Both the position numbers and the translations under genes were made by a program. Positions 34,711-48,958 of a stretch of 64,000 bases of DNA are shown here, in pieces. The notes beneath the pieces are model-generated. The model searched no databases, was not told the DNA's origin, and saw only the letters and a program-made list of their open reading frames with translations. Origin of the DNA: Glandiceps talaboti (lineage: Eukaryota; Hemichordata; Enteropneusta; Spengelidae); the NCBI RefSeq assembly GCF_964340395.1, contig NC_135568.1, positions 14,968,276-15,032,275 of the forward strand. Direction: 5' to 3'. Positions within the stretch are counted from its first letter, which is position 1. Every line of letters begins with the position of its first letter.

Positions 34711-36138
34711 GAATGTAGGGCAGTCACACATACACCACGTGTTATGGTATCCCCATGTGCCATCCATCGCTTGAATATTGTATAGGCGTGGTTGTACGTG
34801 CCGACATATGTCAAAACTTGATAACCAATCCAGTTTATTTTTTTAAAAGTTATCAGCAAACACTGAAGAATGTAACCCCCAACCCCCCCCCCCCCCATTC
34901 TCCTCACCCCCCCCCCATGCGATATCACGGCACGAAATCTTATCTATGAGAGCCATATGTTGCTGTACAATTAATTCAAACTGACTGATAATAAACACAC
35001 CTTTATTTAGGCAGAGATGTAGGTTGAGCAATTTTTAATTCAACATCGCTGACATTATGTACCAGATCCGTATCACGTGCTTTTATACAAAGTAGCTCCT
35101 TATATGTACAGCCAGCAGCGACAAACACCTGAAAGTACAGTGACCTTTGTTATGCGAGGTTCACCGACCTTCATCCGTCACTACTTGCGACAGCATATTA
35201 TATAGACCTCAGTCACCGAGACACAAATAAGTATACAATTTCCTATAGAATGTCACGTACTTCGTCTTCAAAGAAATCAACAACAAAAATCAACTTATTT
35301 TTTAGATATTTTCAAACAAATCAACGCAAATTGGGATTTTTAAAATGAATTTATAGAAATCTTACGAAGGGAAAGGACGAGTTGAGGTGGAGAATTGTCT
35401 AAAGCGCATGCGCGTATAATCTAAATTGAAGCGAAAGTTGTCCGTACTCTCGATACATTAGCCACGCTAAGGAGTTGCAAATGTCTAAATATTGACAGAA
35501 GTACCAATTGTACAAATAGGAATTGATGTTTTAATACAGGTTTACGGCTTCCATATGCCAAATATCCTTTAAATGTGGGTACTTTCTCAACATGCTTCGT
35601 CTAAACCGTGATTTGTTTACGCTACCTGTAGGCCTACAACCATTCCCAGCTAACAGGGTTGCCCGAACAGACAACGACAGTGGTTGACATTGGTCACTAG
35701 TAAATAGACTTCGTAACATCACCGAGTATCCCCTTTATTTGTGCCCATAACAACTACAGGGAGTATCAACGAAAATTTGTCTAATACAAGCACATGCGCA
35801 GTTATGTGCCGAACTCGCTGTGCAGTCACAGGTCACTCGCTCGTACTCTAGTGTGTTGGCAGTGAAGAGTGCAAGGTACTCCAGGGTCAGATCATGTACC
35901 AAACAATACATTGGCGTACCGAGCCCTAGGCTAGTGAGTAACAGCTATTTGTTATGAGTGAATGACCTATATCTGTCGTCAATGGATGCACTGCAAATAA
36001 CTTAATCACATGATGATAATCGCTGTTTGTGATAAGTTGTAGGTCGGTATGGTCGAGTCACTTTTCGAATACAATTTACTACTGCGGAAATCTAGCTTTC
36101 AGCCAAGCACACAAAGAGCGCCACAAATTAACCGTATT

Positions 36139-36173
<35 letters not shown>

Positions 36174-36404
36174 TGTTGTTGTTGTAGTTGTTGTTGTTTA
36201 ATGAGCTAGTTTACACAAGTGGGGAATAATGGTGACTTTGTTTTGTGGATATAATCACCCTGTAATCAAGTTAGTGAAATCAAACACTGCCATGGGAATT
36301 TCCAAAAAATGTGCACGGCACTGAAGATTATCGAAGTCACAAGAAACCCCTGCCTAGTGTGGGTACAATTAAACGTCCATTCAACACCCTGTGTTATAGA
36401 CCAG
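34711..36404. other. Intergenic region upstream of the CYP2-clan gene
   Basis: No supported gene. It holds C-runs at about 34880-34918 and a CTG/TTG trinucleotide run at about 36137-36198. Short open frames here show no family resemblance or splice support. Confidence 0.5.
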
Positions 36405-38002
36405 CAGGAGAACGTCTCCACTATCTTTCTATATAGTCTTACGTAGTTGAAAGCTCGGCGTCCGCTGTCGTACTTACCCAACGTGTACACAGAGAGTTAG
36501 TCAACTACATGTATGTAATACAGAAAAAAAGGTTAAACAAACAAGACCTTCGAATTAATTCCAAAGGTTTTTTAATCACAAATCTATTTGAGTCCAGGCA
36601 ACGGTCTTTAGAAGATGCCACAATCATTTGTAAAAAACAAAACAAAAAAACACAAAAAACCCAGCTAAGCATGGGAATAGAATTTAGCTATACCCTCCAA
36701 TGAGTGCAGAAAATGTTCATAATCCGTGATGTCCTCCCTCTCCCTCCCCATACACGGAAGACTAACCACTCGCTATGAATAGAAGTGGTAAGTTCGACAA
36801 GCATCTGAAGTGTGTAAACTAACGTAACAATTGAGAGAAGACCGCGGACCATGAATTGTGATAGACTATAGACGGCAGCCGCACGTCCACGGGGCACAGC
36901 AAATCTGTCTGCTCCATTTGTGTTTTCGGTGAACAGAACTCACAAGTAGAATTAGAAAACAACATTACATTGAACGAAATGAAACTGTTGAAGTCTATAA
37001 AGCATTTACTAGTATTATTCGAATGTAAAGAATACAATTCACAAAATTAACGGTATATATACATACACAGCGTTCAGTTTATATTTAGTAAAGTTGTTGA
37101 TGTTTCGTCAATGTTTTTGGATTACCTATAGGTTACATTTTGGGATATGATCACTGATGCACATGCGTTTATCAAGGTATAACAATTTTTACTTTATTTC
37201 AAAGATAATTACAAAATCGAACTTGTAAAAACGTTAATCCAGTTATTAGTTTAATATATAAATTTAGATTTACTTGGATTTCCCTCATATAACTCTGACC
37301 GGGTCAATCTTTCTTGACGCTTAACCCAAAATTTCACTTTATAGAATTAGTATAATTACATAAATGCACATGGGACGTTAAAAGTCACGTGAAACGTCAT
37401 CAGAAAATACCTTTCTGATTCCAAGGACAAGACATATCGATTCCGAATATAAACAAACATATTAGATAAAAAAGAGATGACCGATCTTTACGTTCGATGT
37501 TATTGAGTATGATCACATAACTGAGACACATTTCAAAACAGAATTTTGAAGACAATGCCCACACACAAATGATACACCGTGCTCAATTACAATCATATAT
37601 TAAATCACAAATTCATAACCACACTGTACAGGTACGTACACTGCGTACAGGTGCTATGGTGCAACAATATGTCCGACGCGACTGTGGGCTACCATCATGT
37701 GTGCAATACTACCCAAATCGTGGTAGTGGTCAACGCATTAAGTTTATTAATATATTAAAACATTTTCTGAAACTTTTTGAGAATCTACTCTACTACCAAA
37801 TAAATATAAAAATTACACCAAAATCTCATGAAAGTTGACGATCATATACATCAAAAGAGAGGCAGGGGCGCTAGTGCCCCGACAGACTGTCCTCCTTCGG
37901 CTTTGCTCGGCAACCTAAGCTTCTGAAGCGCAGTACGAGGTCTTTACGCAAGAAGGGTGACAAAAATCTCTCCATTATAATTGATTCAATGTAATACTTA
38001 AT
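36405..38002. other. 3' flank of CYP20 copy 3
   Basis: 36405-36925 is homologous in reverse to the 3' flank of copy 2 (22615-23105). The stretch around 36990-37107, read on the - strand, matches the sequence that now encodes the altered C-terminus of copy 1 (11144-11255). 37740-37880 matches the 3' flank of copy 4 (50640-50780). No separate gene was recognised. Confidence 0.6.
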
Positions 38003-39396
38003 TTAATTTCTGTTACTAACAGTGACCCACACTTCATCACTTGGCAGAGTTACAAAACCATACTTGCGTTGTATGTTTTGTCCCTCTACCAAATGAAATT
38101 TAAATTTTCTTAGTAAAGCCACAAAGCAAACAGTTGCCTCAGCATACGTTATACGATATCCAGGACAAACTCTTTTCCCAGCAAATCCGAAAGGTGAGAA
38201 GGCTAAAGGATGACGTTTGGACGCTTCTTCATTCGAAAACCTATCTGGGTCAAATCTACAATCAAAATATTAAAAAAGTTATGTGTTAGACCTATTCTAC
38301 AGTATTCCATCCATTAAAGGGTCATGTCATTCCAGGAATTAAAATTATTTTCATAAATTTCAGGTGCTGGAGACTCATTTCATGAGTTCACATCACATAA
38401 TTGTCGTTCAGTTGCCACGAAACACCACCGTGACGATGAGTCGCTAGACAACCCTCATCGTCATACATCACCGCCCTCTACGGCGAGTCTTATCAGCCAA
38501 CGTCTCGTTGCGTCAGCCGGGAAAAAAATGCTCTGGCCATGGCCTGCGAGAATGAACGTGAGACCACGTGTATTTTCCAGCTGATATGATTCAAGAAAAA
38601 TATTGGAGAATAACATAATTACTACAGCGCCAGTAATATCAAACAGAAATAGGGGAAAGTAATGACAATTTCGAACGTTTCGACTCATATTTCGAACACA
38701 GCAGAACAAGTGACGTCGACACGCTCTGTGGTGACGTAGAACGACAAGAGTATATATTCTATAATTTTTGTTCAACTTGCTTCATGCATATGGTATAAGA
38801 ATATTTATTATATGTGCTCTGAATATATTTTAAGCACCGGTCTCTATGTTTGCATATTAATGATTTTTGGCTTTACTAAAATATGAATTAATCCTATAAT
38901 GTATAAATCAGTATTTTATAAAGTAAATGAGTGCATTATATATCATAGCCATATGAATTGGTTTAGGAAATATTTACAATAAATTAGAGATAATGTAATC
39001 AAAATGATCTGTACAAATTGTCAAACGAGCTTCAGGAAATAACTTGAATGAATTCAACATTTTTACCTGTCAGGATTTGGCCAGATTTTCGGATCCTGGT
39101 GAACCACTCCAAGGGCATGGACAACTCCAGTCTGTTTAGTAATGGTAATTTTTCATAAAAAGAAAGACAATGAATTGAAACATACATTATAGATGCACAC
39201 TTGCATACATATATGCGTGCGTGCGTGAGTGCGTCCAAGAAAACATACATACATACATACATACATACATACATACATACATACATACATACATACATAC
39301 TGTTATAGTAGTCAGAGATCAGAGGGAAAGAATTATTCAAGTAACAGTGAAAGTAAGGATTAGTCTACACCGTCTAACTCAGGTACTAGGTACATA

Positions 39397-39427
<31 letters not shown>

Positions 39428-39457
39428 CATACATACATGCATACATACATACATACA

Positions 39458-39489
<32 letters not shown>

Positions 39490-39581
39490 AATAAATAAAT
39501 AAATACACATGTACGTGTGTGTCTGTCTCTGTCTATATATATATATATATATATATATACAGACAGACAGACAGAGAGACA

Positions 39582-39621
<40 letters not shown>

Positions 39622-39895
39622 CAGACAGACAGAGAGACAGACATGCTGATATAGATGCAGACTAACACATATGCATACATACATAGTGATATATAGATAA
39701 TGAAAATCATCCTAGGTATGCTAATATTATAAACTTACCCCCTTGGGAATGGTAAATCCTTGTATCTTCATTTCCTTCTCATAGTTAACCCTTGCAGCAA
39801 AAGGTGCAATCACTGCACATCGCAAGGTTTCATCAAAAACTCGTTTCAAGTACCTGAAAAACTCGAATTATTGCTAATAAAAATAAAATGCTTCA

Positions 39896-39941
<46 letters not shown>

Positions 39942-42900
39942 ATTCTTTGTCATCAATATGATAGGTTTAGTAGAAGATAGGTACTGAATTGACGGTAGGT
40001 ATGTTTCATCATGCTAATACTTTTCTCGTCAACATGATAACTGGTGTTACACAATGTAGACAACAGTGCGGCATTGTTGGATTACAGCTTGGGGCTAATA
40101 GTCAATTCTCTCTTTAAAATAACATTACTTGGTTATTCAAGCTATTCTCCGTTTACACCCTGATGTTCTTGGACCCGATGTATCACCAGGTATGGGACTC
40201 GTACGAATATCGTCCGACGGAATTTCAACCATCGAGTATTTTGCACTGTAACTGTCATGAAACATAATGTGGCCACTGAACAACAGGTTACTTACCAACA
40301 ACTCTCTCTGATTTGTACTGTCAGACATGATATCATTGGTTTCAGACAAATCTCAGGATTTTGTATAAACGTTTTTGACATTTAGTGAATCTGAATCCGG
40401 AAAAATCAGATTTAACATTGCTTGGACTCGGAGCAAGACCTCTGTTTTGTACCGACTGAGTCTCTTTGTCTGTCTGTCATGAAAACTAATAACAAGATCA
40501 AAAGATGCCACTATCAAATATAAGCACATTTTCACTGTGGTAGTTCTACCAAGGGTATAGAATAACAAAAATTGGGAAAAAAAACAGTTTGACTTTTTAT
40601 TGGTAATTTAGAATCATTTTGAAAGAAACTGGTCACACATTTTAAATGCTACATATCTAGATTTTGCAATATGCAAGAAATAGCTTGATTTTGACAACTG
40701 ATCCTGACAGACAATGTTGAGGTCAAAGGTCACTTTCTTAAGAGAGCTTACATCGAATGATATTGGATAGGCACTTGAATGGACACGCTATGTATTACAG
40801 TTTTTGAGTTATACAATAATGTATTGATTTGTTACACCACCAAATATGGGCACGTTCAGTAAAAAGTTATATGAGCACTAAATGTAATCCTTGTCTATAT
40901 TCATCTTCTCCTATATTACCTTTGGATATGATTTAAACGAAATTGGCAAGAAATAAATATGAGAAAGTATCTGAGACAAACATGAAATGGCTGGAATTTG
41001 ATAACTGACCATGAAGGTCAAGGTCAAGGTCAAAGTTCAATATCTTAAAGGAACGCTTGTACCCGATTATAGTAGGGTGAACAGATGAATGGAGTCTCTA
41101 TGTGATACAGTTTTTGAGTTATGCAATAAATATTCATCTTTAATAGGCCGCCATTCAGGCAAATATGAATAAGTCGCAAAACAAAGTGACGTGCATATGT
41201 TCCATATGACATGTCACCTTTGTGCCGGGTTTTAAAGAAATCGGATATTGCACGTATGAGAAATTACGTATTTTGGATGGACGGACGGACGGAAAGGAGC
41301 CCATTGTAACAGTCCCCCCCCCCCCTTTCAGACGACTAATTATGTGGAAATTGTGTGGTTCTGTGGATTTTCTCACGTGTCAATAACTTTATATAGAGAG
41401 TTGTTAGCCCTGTATCAAGTGTTCATTTTCCATTAGTTTGGCACATTGGCTATCGGCTACATTTGATGTTATACGTACATCCAATTGCCAACCGTCAAAC
41501 TAACACCAAATTTAATTGTTAGAAGTTATTATTCGAAACATAAAAGACAATGATAATAAGCCACAACAGTGTCCAATACCCCTTTGTGAACCCCTCCTAT
41601 CGCTGTTAGTGCTATTCCTGTATTGTTGTCAGGTTGTAATTCTCTGCTCAAAGCCATTTTCTTCACAAATTTCATTCCATACGCTTTCACAATTTTACTG
41701 TATATTGATTGCTATCGGTGGACTATTGGTAAGTGGTCACGTATTATAGCTCATATATTACCTCAGTCCCCCCCCCGTCCCATATCACTCAACTAAAACA
41801 TATTTGTCCTGTCCCAATATATAGTAATGAGATGTTGTCCACCCTTAGCGATTTGCACAAGAGAAACACACTTTTTTATACACACTTTTTATAATATTAT
41901 TCATAAATTTAGAGTAATCTATTAAAATCAGTAATTAACCTGGTCAACCTAAATGCAAGGCTGATGTTCTGTTCAGTGATTATCTTTACATACTGTGTTG
42001 AAAGTGGACTTACACAAGTTTAGGCAGCGTGTCGTGGTTTACTGTGCCATCTTCACCAAGAACATCAGTAATCTCTTTGTACACTTTATCTTGGATTTCA
42101 GGATGTTTTGTCAGATAGTAAAACGTCCACACCATCACTGTCATGAAAAGATTGTAATCAGAATGACAGAAGAAAGATGTGGTAAATGAATTATAAAAGA
42201 AACATGGTCTTTCAATGTATACGATTCAATACCATTTACTATGAATATACTGTCGTGGTAAACAAATGTGTGCCATCTTGATTCATCAACGACTTTGCAT
42301 TCTACTCAGTTCCATTCTAAACATTTGCAGACCGACCCTTATACATATCATGTGTGTAGCAGGTCCCACTTGGCAAATCCTATTGATGGCACTGGACAAC
42401 AAATTGCCTAATACCGTTATTTGTTACGTGGGCTGCCATTAGAAAATGGCTGTATTGTGACATACGAAGATGGCGTTTGTTATAAACGAGTTTTCTGATT
42501 GGTCAATAAGATTGAACACGAAATACACCAAATTTCTTTATGCATTTGGAATGGACCTAAATAGAATAAAGAAAACCTTCTTGCTGTAGTTATTCAACAA
42601 TTCTTGATTTTACAACAAACATAGTCGCCATTCCGTTCACAACCCAGTAACATAGACAGCAAGATTTTCATGTATCTCGTCTCAAGTATGGTACAACATT
42701 TGCATGCAATCTGATAGAAATTAGTCAGATGCAAAATCCATTGAACGTTTGTGGTATGAAGGAAATCGCTTGGCTTACATTGTACTTGTACAATCAGTGT
42801 AATGATGTCAGCTGGACTGTCATACCTGTTGATATGACTTCAGTCTCTATGTTATACCTGAGCCATTGTAGAATAATAGTGTAGTTTATAACAAATGTCT

Positions 42901-45900
42901 GACGACTCACCTAATTTATTTAAAGAAGTAAGTGGCATGTAAGTGCCCACTATGTTATTCACACTTGTGCAAGGTTTGAATGAAACATGTCAGAGTTATG
43001 GCTGGACACAAACACAGACCCTGGGATTGACGCACTAACGGGCAGAACATCGGATTCCCATAGCCCTACCTGTGATCCGACTGTTGGGGACAAAGCATTT
43101 GAAAGCAGTTTGTATTAGTATTAAGGGTTAACGTTTTCACTGTCACAGTAAATTTATTTTACTTACTGAAGTATGTTGTGTGAAAGCTAGCCACAAAGTA
43201 TGTGATAGCATCACTCAGTAGTCTTTCTTCAGTTGGACAATTCTCTATCAGTACATCAATAAAACTACACTCCTGTTCACCAGGTGGGTTATCGTGTCGA
43301 TGCTGAACTGCTTGACGCATTAAATCATGCCATTCTTTCAGGGCTGTGAAAGAAATCATCATTATCATCATTATCATCATCATCATCATCATCATCATCA
43401 TCGTCGTGAACAGCAACATGCAAGTGAGTGAGTGAGTGAGTGAGTGAGTGAGTGAGTGAGTGAGTGAGTGAGTGAGTGAGTGAGTGAGTGAGTGAGTGAG
43501 TGAGAGAGAAGTAAAAACATGCAACCTTACCATGAGCAAATTTCTCTTCCTTAGGTTTGTCCACTGCTATTTCATGATTCAGTGTCACAAATATCTGTGA
43601 AGACAATTAGTCAGCAATTAGGAGAAAATATTGTGCCTGCCTATTATTTAAATATTTGTTCTTCATATAGCTGTAATATCGACAATATCCACACAGATAC
43701 TACTTAATGTTAAAAAGGTTAAAGAAAAAGGGAGATAAAACAATCAGTTAGGTTTACTATGTGAAGAATTTCGTTTTGATTTTGGACACGTATGGTTTAA
43801 TCACGGGGTTTGCTCAATCACTGATTTTGTAATACTATTAACCCAAAGAATGAAAGACTTTGCAATGCAAACTTGGCATGATCGAATAACGTCCTCCCCA
43901 AAACAGAGAAGTTAATCACCGTTGAAGACAATTTTGCAACCTGACAAATATTTAAGTTGTGTCTATCCATGTAAATTTAGAATTGCAATGTCTGTATGTC
44001 ATGGTTTCTCTCATGATCTGAAGATTGAGAGAAAACGACAATCCGGCAAACTTGCGTTTTTAAAACTTCTGTAGCTTAGAAGTTCTTTTATTCTCTATTA
44101 TCATTTGATACATTTATATCACTGGTAAGCTCTCAAATCTTACAAAGTTAAATGAGCTAGCATGTTTCATTTACTATGCTTTCAAAAGAAGAACCTAAGT
44201 TTCATACAGAGCTTCCATCATCTTATTTGAACTGTACATATTGTGTCGTATAAGCTTTTTGGGCCTGTAGCCTTCATTGCAAATAAACTAATCTAATATC
44301 CCCAATCAAACGCAATATCACTTTGAAAGTAGTTTATGCCTTTAAATTGTAATTTCAAATGTTGATATGTTTATTGACAATGTGATAAGCTTACAGTTTC
44401 GTAATGTCGTAGAAGAGTCACGGCCTTCTCGTCACTATCGAAGAAATCACCAAATGAAACACTACTTGTGGCACGGATCACATAGACTGAAATGTATTCT
44501 GATATCGCAATGTGTTGTTCAGCTGGAAGTGAGAATATCTTCATAACCATGCCATCAGCTGCCTAAATCATTATACGAATTGAGAATACTAAAAATTATC
44601 AAAAATATATTTATCATGGAAAACACATTGAAAATAATGCCCAACCAAATTATAATACTTCTAACTTGCAAACTTTGTGTTTCTCTATGAATGAGTAAAA
44701 AATAAACATGGGAATCTTACTACATGTTGTCATATTCAGGCATAGCTATCAGTTTCAAGTTTTAAAGAAACCAGTGAGGGAAGGGAGGGAGGGAGGTGGA
44801 AATTTCATAACAATTGAGGAAAAATACAAAAAAAATACAACGTAGCATTTTAGTTAATAAAAGATGTGATAACATTGTAATCATGGCGAACATTATGATG
44901 CTACAAAGGAGAAAATAATGGAGATTATAATTATTACACTGAACTTCGTTAGCGCCCTCAGTCGAGGAAGTACCTAGTACTTTTGTTTTAATAAATTTTT
45001 TGGGGTAAAGATTCTAGTCAATGCATTGATAATTATTGAAAACAAACACAAAACTTCCCTTTCATTGCTGTTGGCAAGTATAACAAGTATAAATTCAAAG
45101 AGTCATATGGAGTACGACTTACCTCTTCGAAAATAGGGTAATAGTTCCTGATAGCTTTGTGATGGAATGGCGGATCATATACTCTACGTCGTCCAACAAT
45201 ATCCTCTCCATTAGCATATGTGATACTTTGTGGACCAAAGAGAGGTTTCACGAATTCAAAGAGTTCGACTAGAAAGAAAATTAAAATACAGACAAATAAT
45301 TTTTCCAACAAGTTCTTGGGTCGAAATTAAAACCTTTGAAGTTTCCTCGTAAGATGTGGTGAATTGTCTTCAAGCATCCGTATGAAGCCAACTCATTCCG
45401 AAATTTATTTTTGTTTTCCTGTCATTACAGCACGATGCTCTTTTGAAAGTGTATTTGCCCACGTTTTGCTGCCCTACCGTCAGATTGTGTCACACATTCT
45501 TGTAATTTAATACTAAATATATACAAATTTACTAAGAAGCAGTGTGTGTCTCGCAGCAGACTACAATATAAGCTTACAGGACTTGCAATTTTCCCTACAG
45601 TGTCAATTTTTCTGTCAACTATACAGACAAAACACGGGACCTTTAGAAAAAATACTTGCTCTTTCTCCAACATTTAACATACAGCAATCTGGGGTTTAGA
45701 ATTCTCCTGAAATATCGCTTGCAACAGATTTACATATTATGTACCCTAATGAAATTCAAATCCACTTTTTCATGCTCAGCAAGTTTCAAACCAGCTACCA
45801 ACATGTGTTTAGGTTAAAATTAAAAACTTTTAAGTTTACTTGTAAAATGTGAATTATATTCAAACATCCGTATGAGGCCAACTTATTCCGAAAAAGTTAT

Positions 45901-48610
45901 AGATTTGCTTTCCTGTCATTACAGTACGATGCTCTTTTGAAAGTGTATTTGCCAATGTTGTGCTGTCATACCGTCAGATTGTGTTACACATTTTTATAAT
46001 GTTTATGTACTAATTATATACAAATTCACTGAGAAGAACTGTATGTTTCTCACAGTAGAGTACAATATACAGGACTTGCAATTTCATTACATTGGCAATT
46101 TTGCTGTCAACTATACGAGACCTTTAAACACAGAACTGCCCTATATATAAAGAGGATTATGGCTAATCTATACAAATGCGGGAAATTCAAACTGCTGTAC
46201 AGAGCACTAGCTTCTAGGTCTTGTTTTCAGCATTTTTTCTGTGCTCTGAGAAATACACAGGTCATGTATCGTGTACAAAGTGTTTGTGAATGTCGTAGGA
46301 TGGTAACTTGAACAAAGTTGAAAAGCAATTTGTTTGTTTCATAGAATGAAAAAAACTTTCAAAATGAGACAAATTCAACTGCAAACAGCTGTTTAGATTG
46401 TATGTCACTCAGGATTATTCAAATATGCGGCATTTGCATGTGAACAACCCATATAGGGAATGTTTATATTTTTGGTGATTACATGCCAGTGAGTCACCAC
46501 AAGTTCTCCAACTCCAAACATACAGTCAGTCATATGCAAAATAGGGTCCCAGGCCCAGGCAGTCGTACCTTTAAGAAAGTTACTGGATCTTTCTACACCG
46601 TTTAACATACAGCAAACTGGTGTTTAGAATTCTCCTGAAATGTCATTTGCACCAGATTTACATATTTGTGTCGTTTTTTGTACCCTGATTAAATTCCAAA
46701 CCACTTTTTCATGCTTGACAAGTTTTAAACAGGCTATTCTGCATGAAAGTATCTCAGTTGTCCTAATGTCTTTTGGATGATATTTGATTTAGGTTCGTAT
46801 CTTTATTATTCAATCATGTTCATTTTTAGTCGAATTCTTTATGTCATATGAATGTTTGTATATTGTATATACTGTTATAGTTTTTGCTTCCACTGTTGAC
46901 AAAACACACTAAATTACAAATGAGTTGCACATTACCATTCATAACACACAACTAAAGCGTTTCTCGTGCTTCCAACAATCATTTAAAAATAATAGTTGTT
47001 TTATTATAAGACTCGTATGTAGACTTTCCAACTTTAGTCAATTTGTAAACAATGTTGTCGGCCAACAAAGAGTAAACTAATTACAATGTAATGAGAGTAC
47101 CACAATTATGATTATCTTTAAGTCTAACTGACACATGTACATTTTATGACATTTATGTTTTCTTTCTAGTCGTTTTATGAATAACTTGTGTTTTATACTA
47201 GTAACATTGTTTAAGATCGAGTACATTGAGAAACACAATTTACTTGGCTGATAATTACAGCATATGTAGCAGTATACTTTCACACATATGATATGAATGT
47301 TATACATGATTGTTATAAGCAGGGATAATGATTTAGTTGTGTGTCATCTATAGATTTATATTAGGAATTGACCGTTTACCAGGAGCCCTAAGTCCCAAAT
47401 TTCTTTGAACCGAATTTCACATCCATACATTATAGGATGGACAAAAATAATACAAAACACATACTTGGTCTATCCGATAGCTTGGTGTGATCTTTAAAGG
47501 CTTGTGGTGATCCCAAACTGACAAAGTAGTTCTTTCCATACCAGAATGATGCTACTGGACCATATTTGGAATGCAACTTCATCAGGAATTCATGCAAACT
47601 CCCAGCTTCATCTATATCTGGAAGATTTCCTTTCCTACAGACAAAACCAGGGAAAACTGTACATCGGATGTCTACTAGTATTTCCATAAATGATATTAAG
47701 TAACAAAAGTTATTGTAAGAATTTACTAATAACATTTACAGAAGCATTACTTGATTATCACTGATTGATTGAAGTATATATAACACACAACAATTATTCT
47801 ATAGAACTCAATTTCCACATTCCAAGCTTTCTGTGCAATTATTCTATATTATACTATACTTTAACAATATGTTAGTTAAAAAGTTTCAACTCTAATTTTC
47901 ATGTCAAAAGAATTTGTATTGAGGAGATTATTTGCATTAATGTTCATATGATGTCCAATTATAAAGAACTACGGAAATGGAATTCATACTCAGGGTCAGT
48001 TTTCACCATTCCTAGAATCATAGCTGTTTGGTTTTCGGGAATGGCACCAGTTGGACTCTGGAGGGGAAAAGATTAGCAGATGTAAGATGTAAGATTGTTT
48101 CTATATCCTTGGTTGTCAATTAAATGATATGTGAAGCATGCATTAAGAAATAGGACACGTCTGTTATGTCGTCGTCCATGATATTTGAAGCACGTCAGTT
48201 ATTGACATCGTCAATGTATGCACCAACTCATATCAAATTTGAAGCATGCATTGATAATCTTGTAAAGAAACCCTACTGCATTTGACATGTGTTCAGTGAT
48301 TATACTGATTTACCGCAAGGGTTTGTGGGTAAACCTAGCCGCTTGTGCGTGATGACTACTCTAAAAGCTTTGTATTTGTCAAATATGTAAATTTGTTGAA
48401 TATCAATGCAATAATGTATCATAGTAAAGGTCAAACCGATGTGATTAATAGTTTTTCACGGTAGGTTAGGTAACTAAACGTTTGTTGCTTTATAGGGCAA
48501 CTAAATGATCGTAAACAATTATACAGAATTAAATGGCCTATTTAGCCACATGCTGTAGCTTGGGGCAAGACTGTAATGATACACACACAACATACACGCA
48601 CGCACATATA

Positions 48611-48683
<73 letters not shown>

Positions 48684-48958
48684 ATTATTTGCCAAGAGAT
48701 ATCAAGTCGAAAATTCTGGAGCAGCACCATCTCTCCTAACTAAAGAGTTCATAGTTCAGTTGGTCATTCTGCAGTTGAATAGAATCATGATATGTGCATG
48801 TAGATAAGAAAATCCCCACTCAATCAACAGCTCATGTGACGAAGCAATGTTACAATTATTTTGTATCTCACCTTTACAGAGTAGAACACTGTCTTCAGAT
48901 AGTAGAATGCGATGACAACAAGAAGTGCAACAGTCGCAATCACCACAAACACCGCCAT
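38003..48958 (-). CDS. CYP20A1-like: CYP20-family cytochrome P450, copy 3 (intact)
   Basis: Eleven exons, 5' to 3' on the - strand: 48958-48872, 48057-47990, 47634-47465, 45268-45123, 44562-44395, 43594-43531, 43343-43167, 42137-42014, 39853-39739, 39132-39068, 38255-38003. Every exon has exactly the length of its copy 2 counterpart, all are open, and the product is 478 residues. It keeps the N-terminal anchor, KGNLPDI, ASFHTTYF in the I-helix, ExxR as ETLR, PDRFDPDRF, the haem loop [11 protein letters not shown], and the ending [16 protein letters not shown]. Intron 3 is enlarged by an internal tandem duplication. It is likely a functional ER haem monooxygenase of unknown substrate. Its closest relative in the window appears to be copy 4, with which it shares intron repeats and 3' flank. 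Confidence 0.87.
39240..39620 (+). repeat. (ACAT)n, (AT)n and (GACA)n microsatellites, intron 9 of copy 3
   Basis: Two ACAT arrays (39243-39300, 39398-39486) are followed by two (AT)n runs, each next to a (CAGA)n stretch (39535-39645). They lie just downstream, in gene direction, of the ExxR exon. Confidence 0.95.
39896..39940 (+). repeat. (CA)n microsatellite upstream of the ExxR exon of copy 3
   Basis: Lies in intron 8, on the other side of the ExxR exon from the ACAT/GACA arrays. In copy 4 a GACA array and a CA array are directly joined and the exon between them is gone. Confidence 0.95.
40680..41325 (+). repeat. Dispersed repeat, GGTCAAGGTCAA family, two tandem units in intron 8 of copy 3
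   Basis: Two diverged units each contain a TTGATAACTGACC-type start, AGGTCAA repeats and TACAGTTTTTGAGTTAT. The second ends with GTCACCTTTGTG, (GGAC)n and a poly-C run. The same intron of copy 4 carries the related stretch 57505-57690, so the insertion is older than the split of copies 3 and 4. Confidence 0.7.
43346..43505 (-). repeat. (GAT)n and (CACT)n arrays in intron 6 of copy 3
   Basis: An ATC run next to the exon 7 acceptor is followed by about 80 bp of GTGA repeats (CACT on the gene strand). It is the same layout as in the other copies. Confidence 0.95.
44150..44300 (+). repeat. LINE-like 3' end relic in intron 5 of copy 3
   Basis: Ends TTTTTGGGCCTGTAGCC, then ATTGCAAATAAACTAATCTAA, the style of non-LTR 3' ends. 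A homologous stretch lies in the same intron of copy 4 (about 60690-60850), and a similar tail (TTGGGCCTATGGCC, CAATAAAG) at about 10285-10330 in copy 1. Confidence 0.5.
45309..46150 (-). repeat. Tandem duplication, period about 490 bp, intron 3 of copy 3
   Basis: The stretch from 45309 (with CATCCGTATGAAGCCAA, CCTGTCATTACAG, ACCGTCAGATTGTGT) is repeated, diverged, from about 45800. Copies 2 and 4 have a single version at the same place (about 15100-15270 and 61860-62350), so the duplication is specific to copy 3. Confidence 0.75.
48612..48682 (+). repeat. (GT)n microsatellite in intron 1 of copy 3
   Basis: About 70 bp of pure GT. The equivalent intron of copy 2 also carries a GT run. Confidence 0.97.

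Noticed and set aside
35531-35722. 63-codon frame upstream of the CYP2-clan gene
   Set aside because: No recognisable family, no splice or promoter context, and length is within chance.
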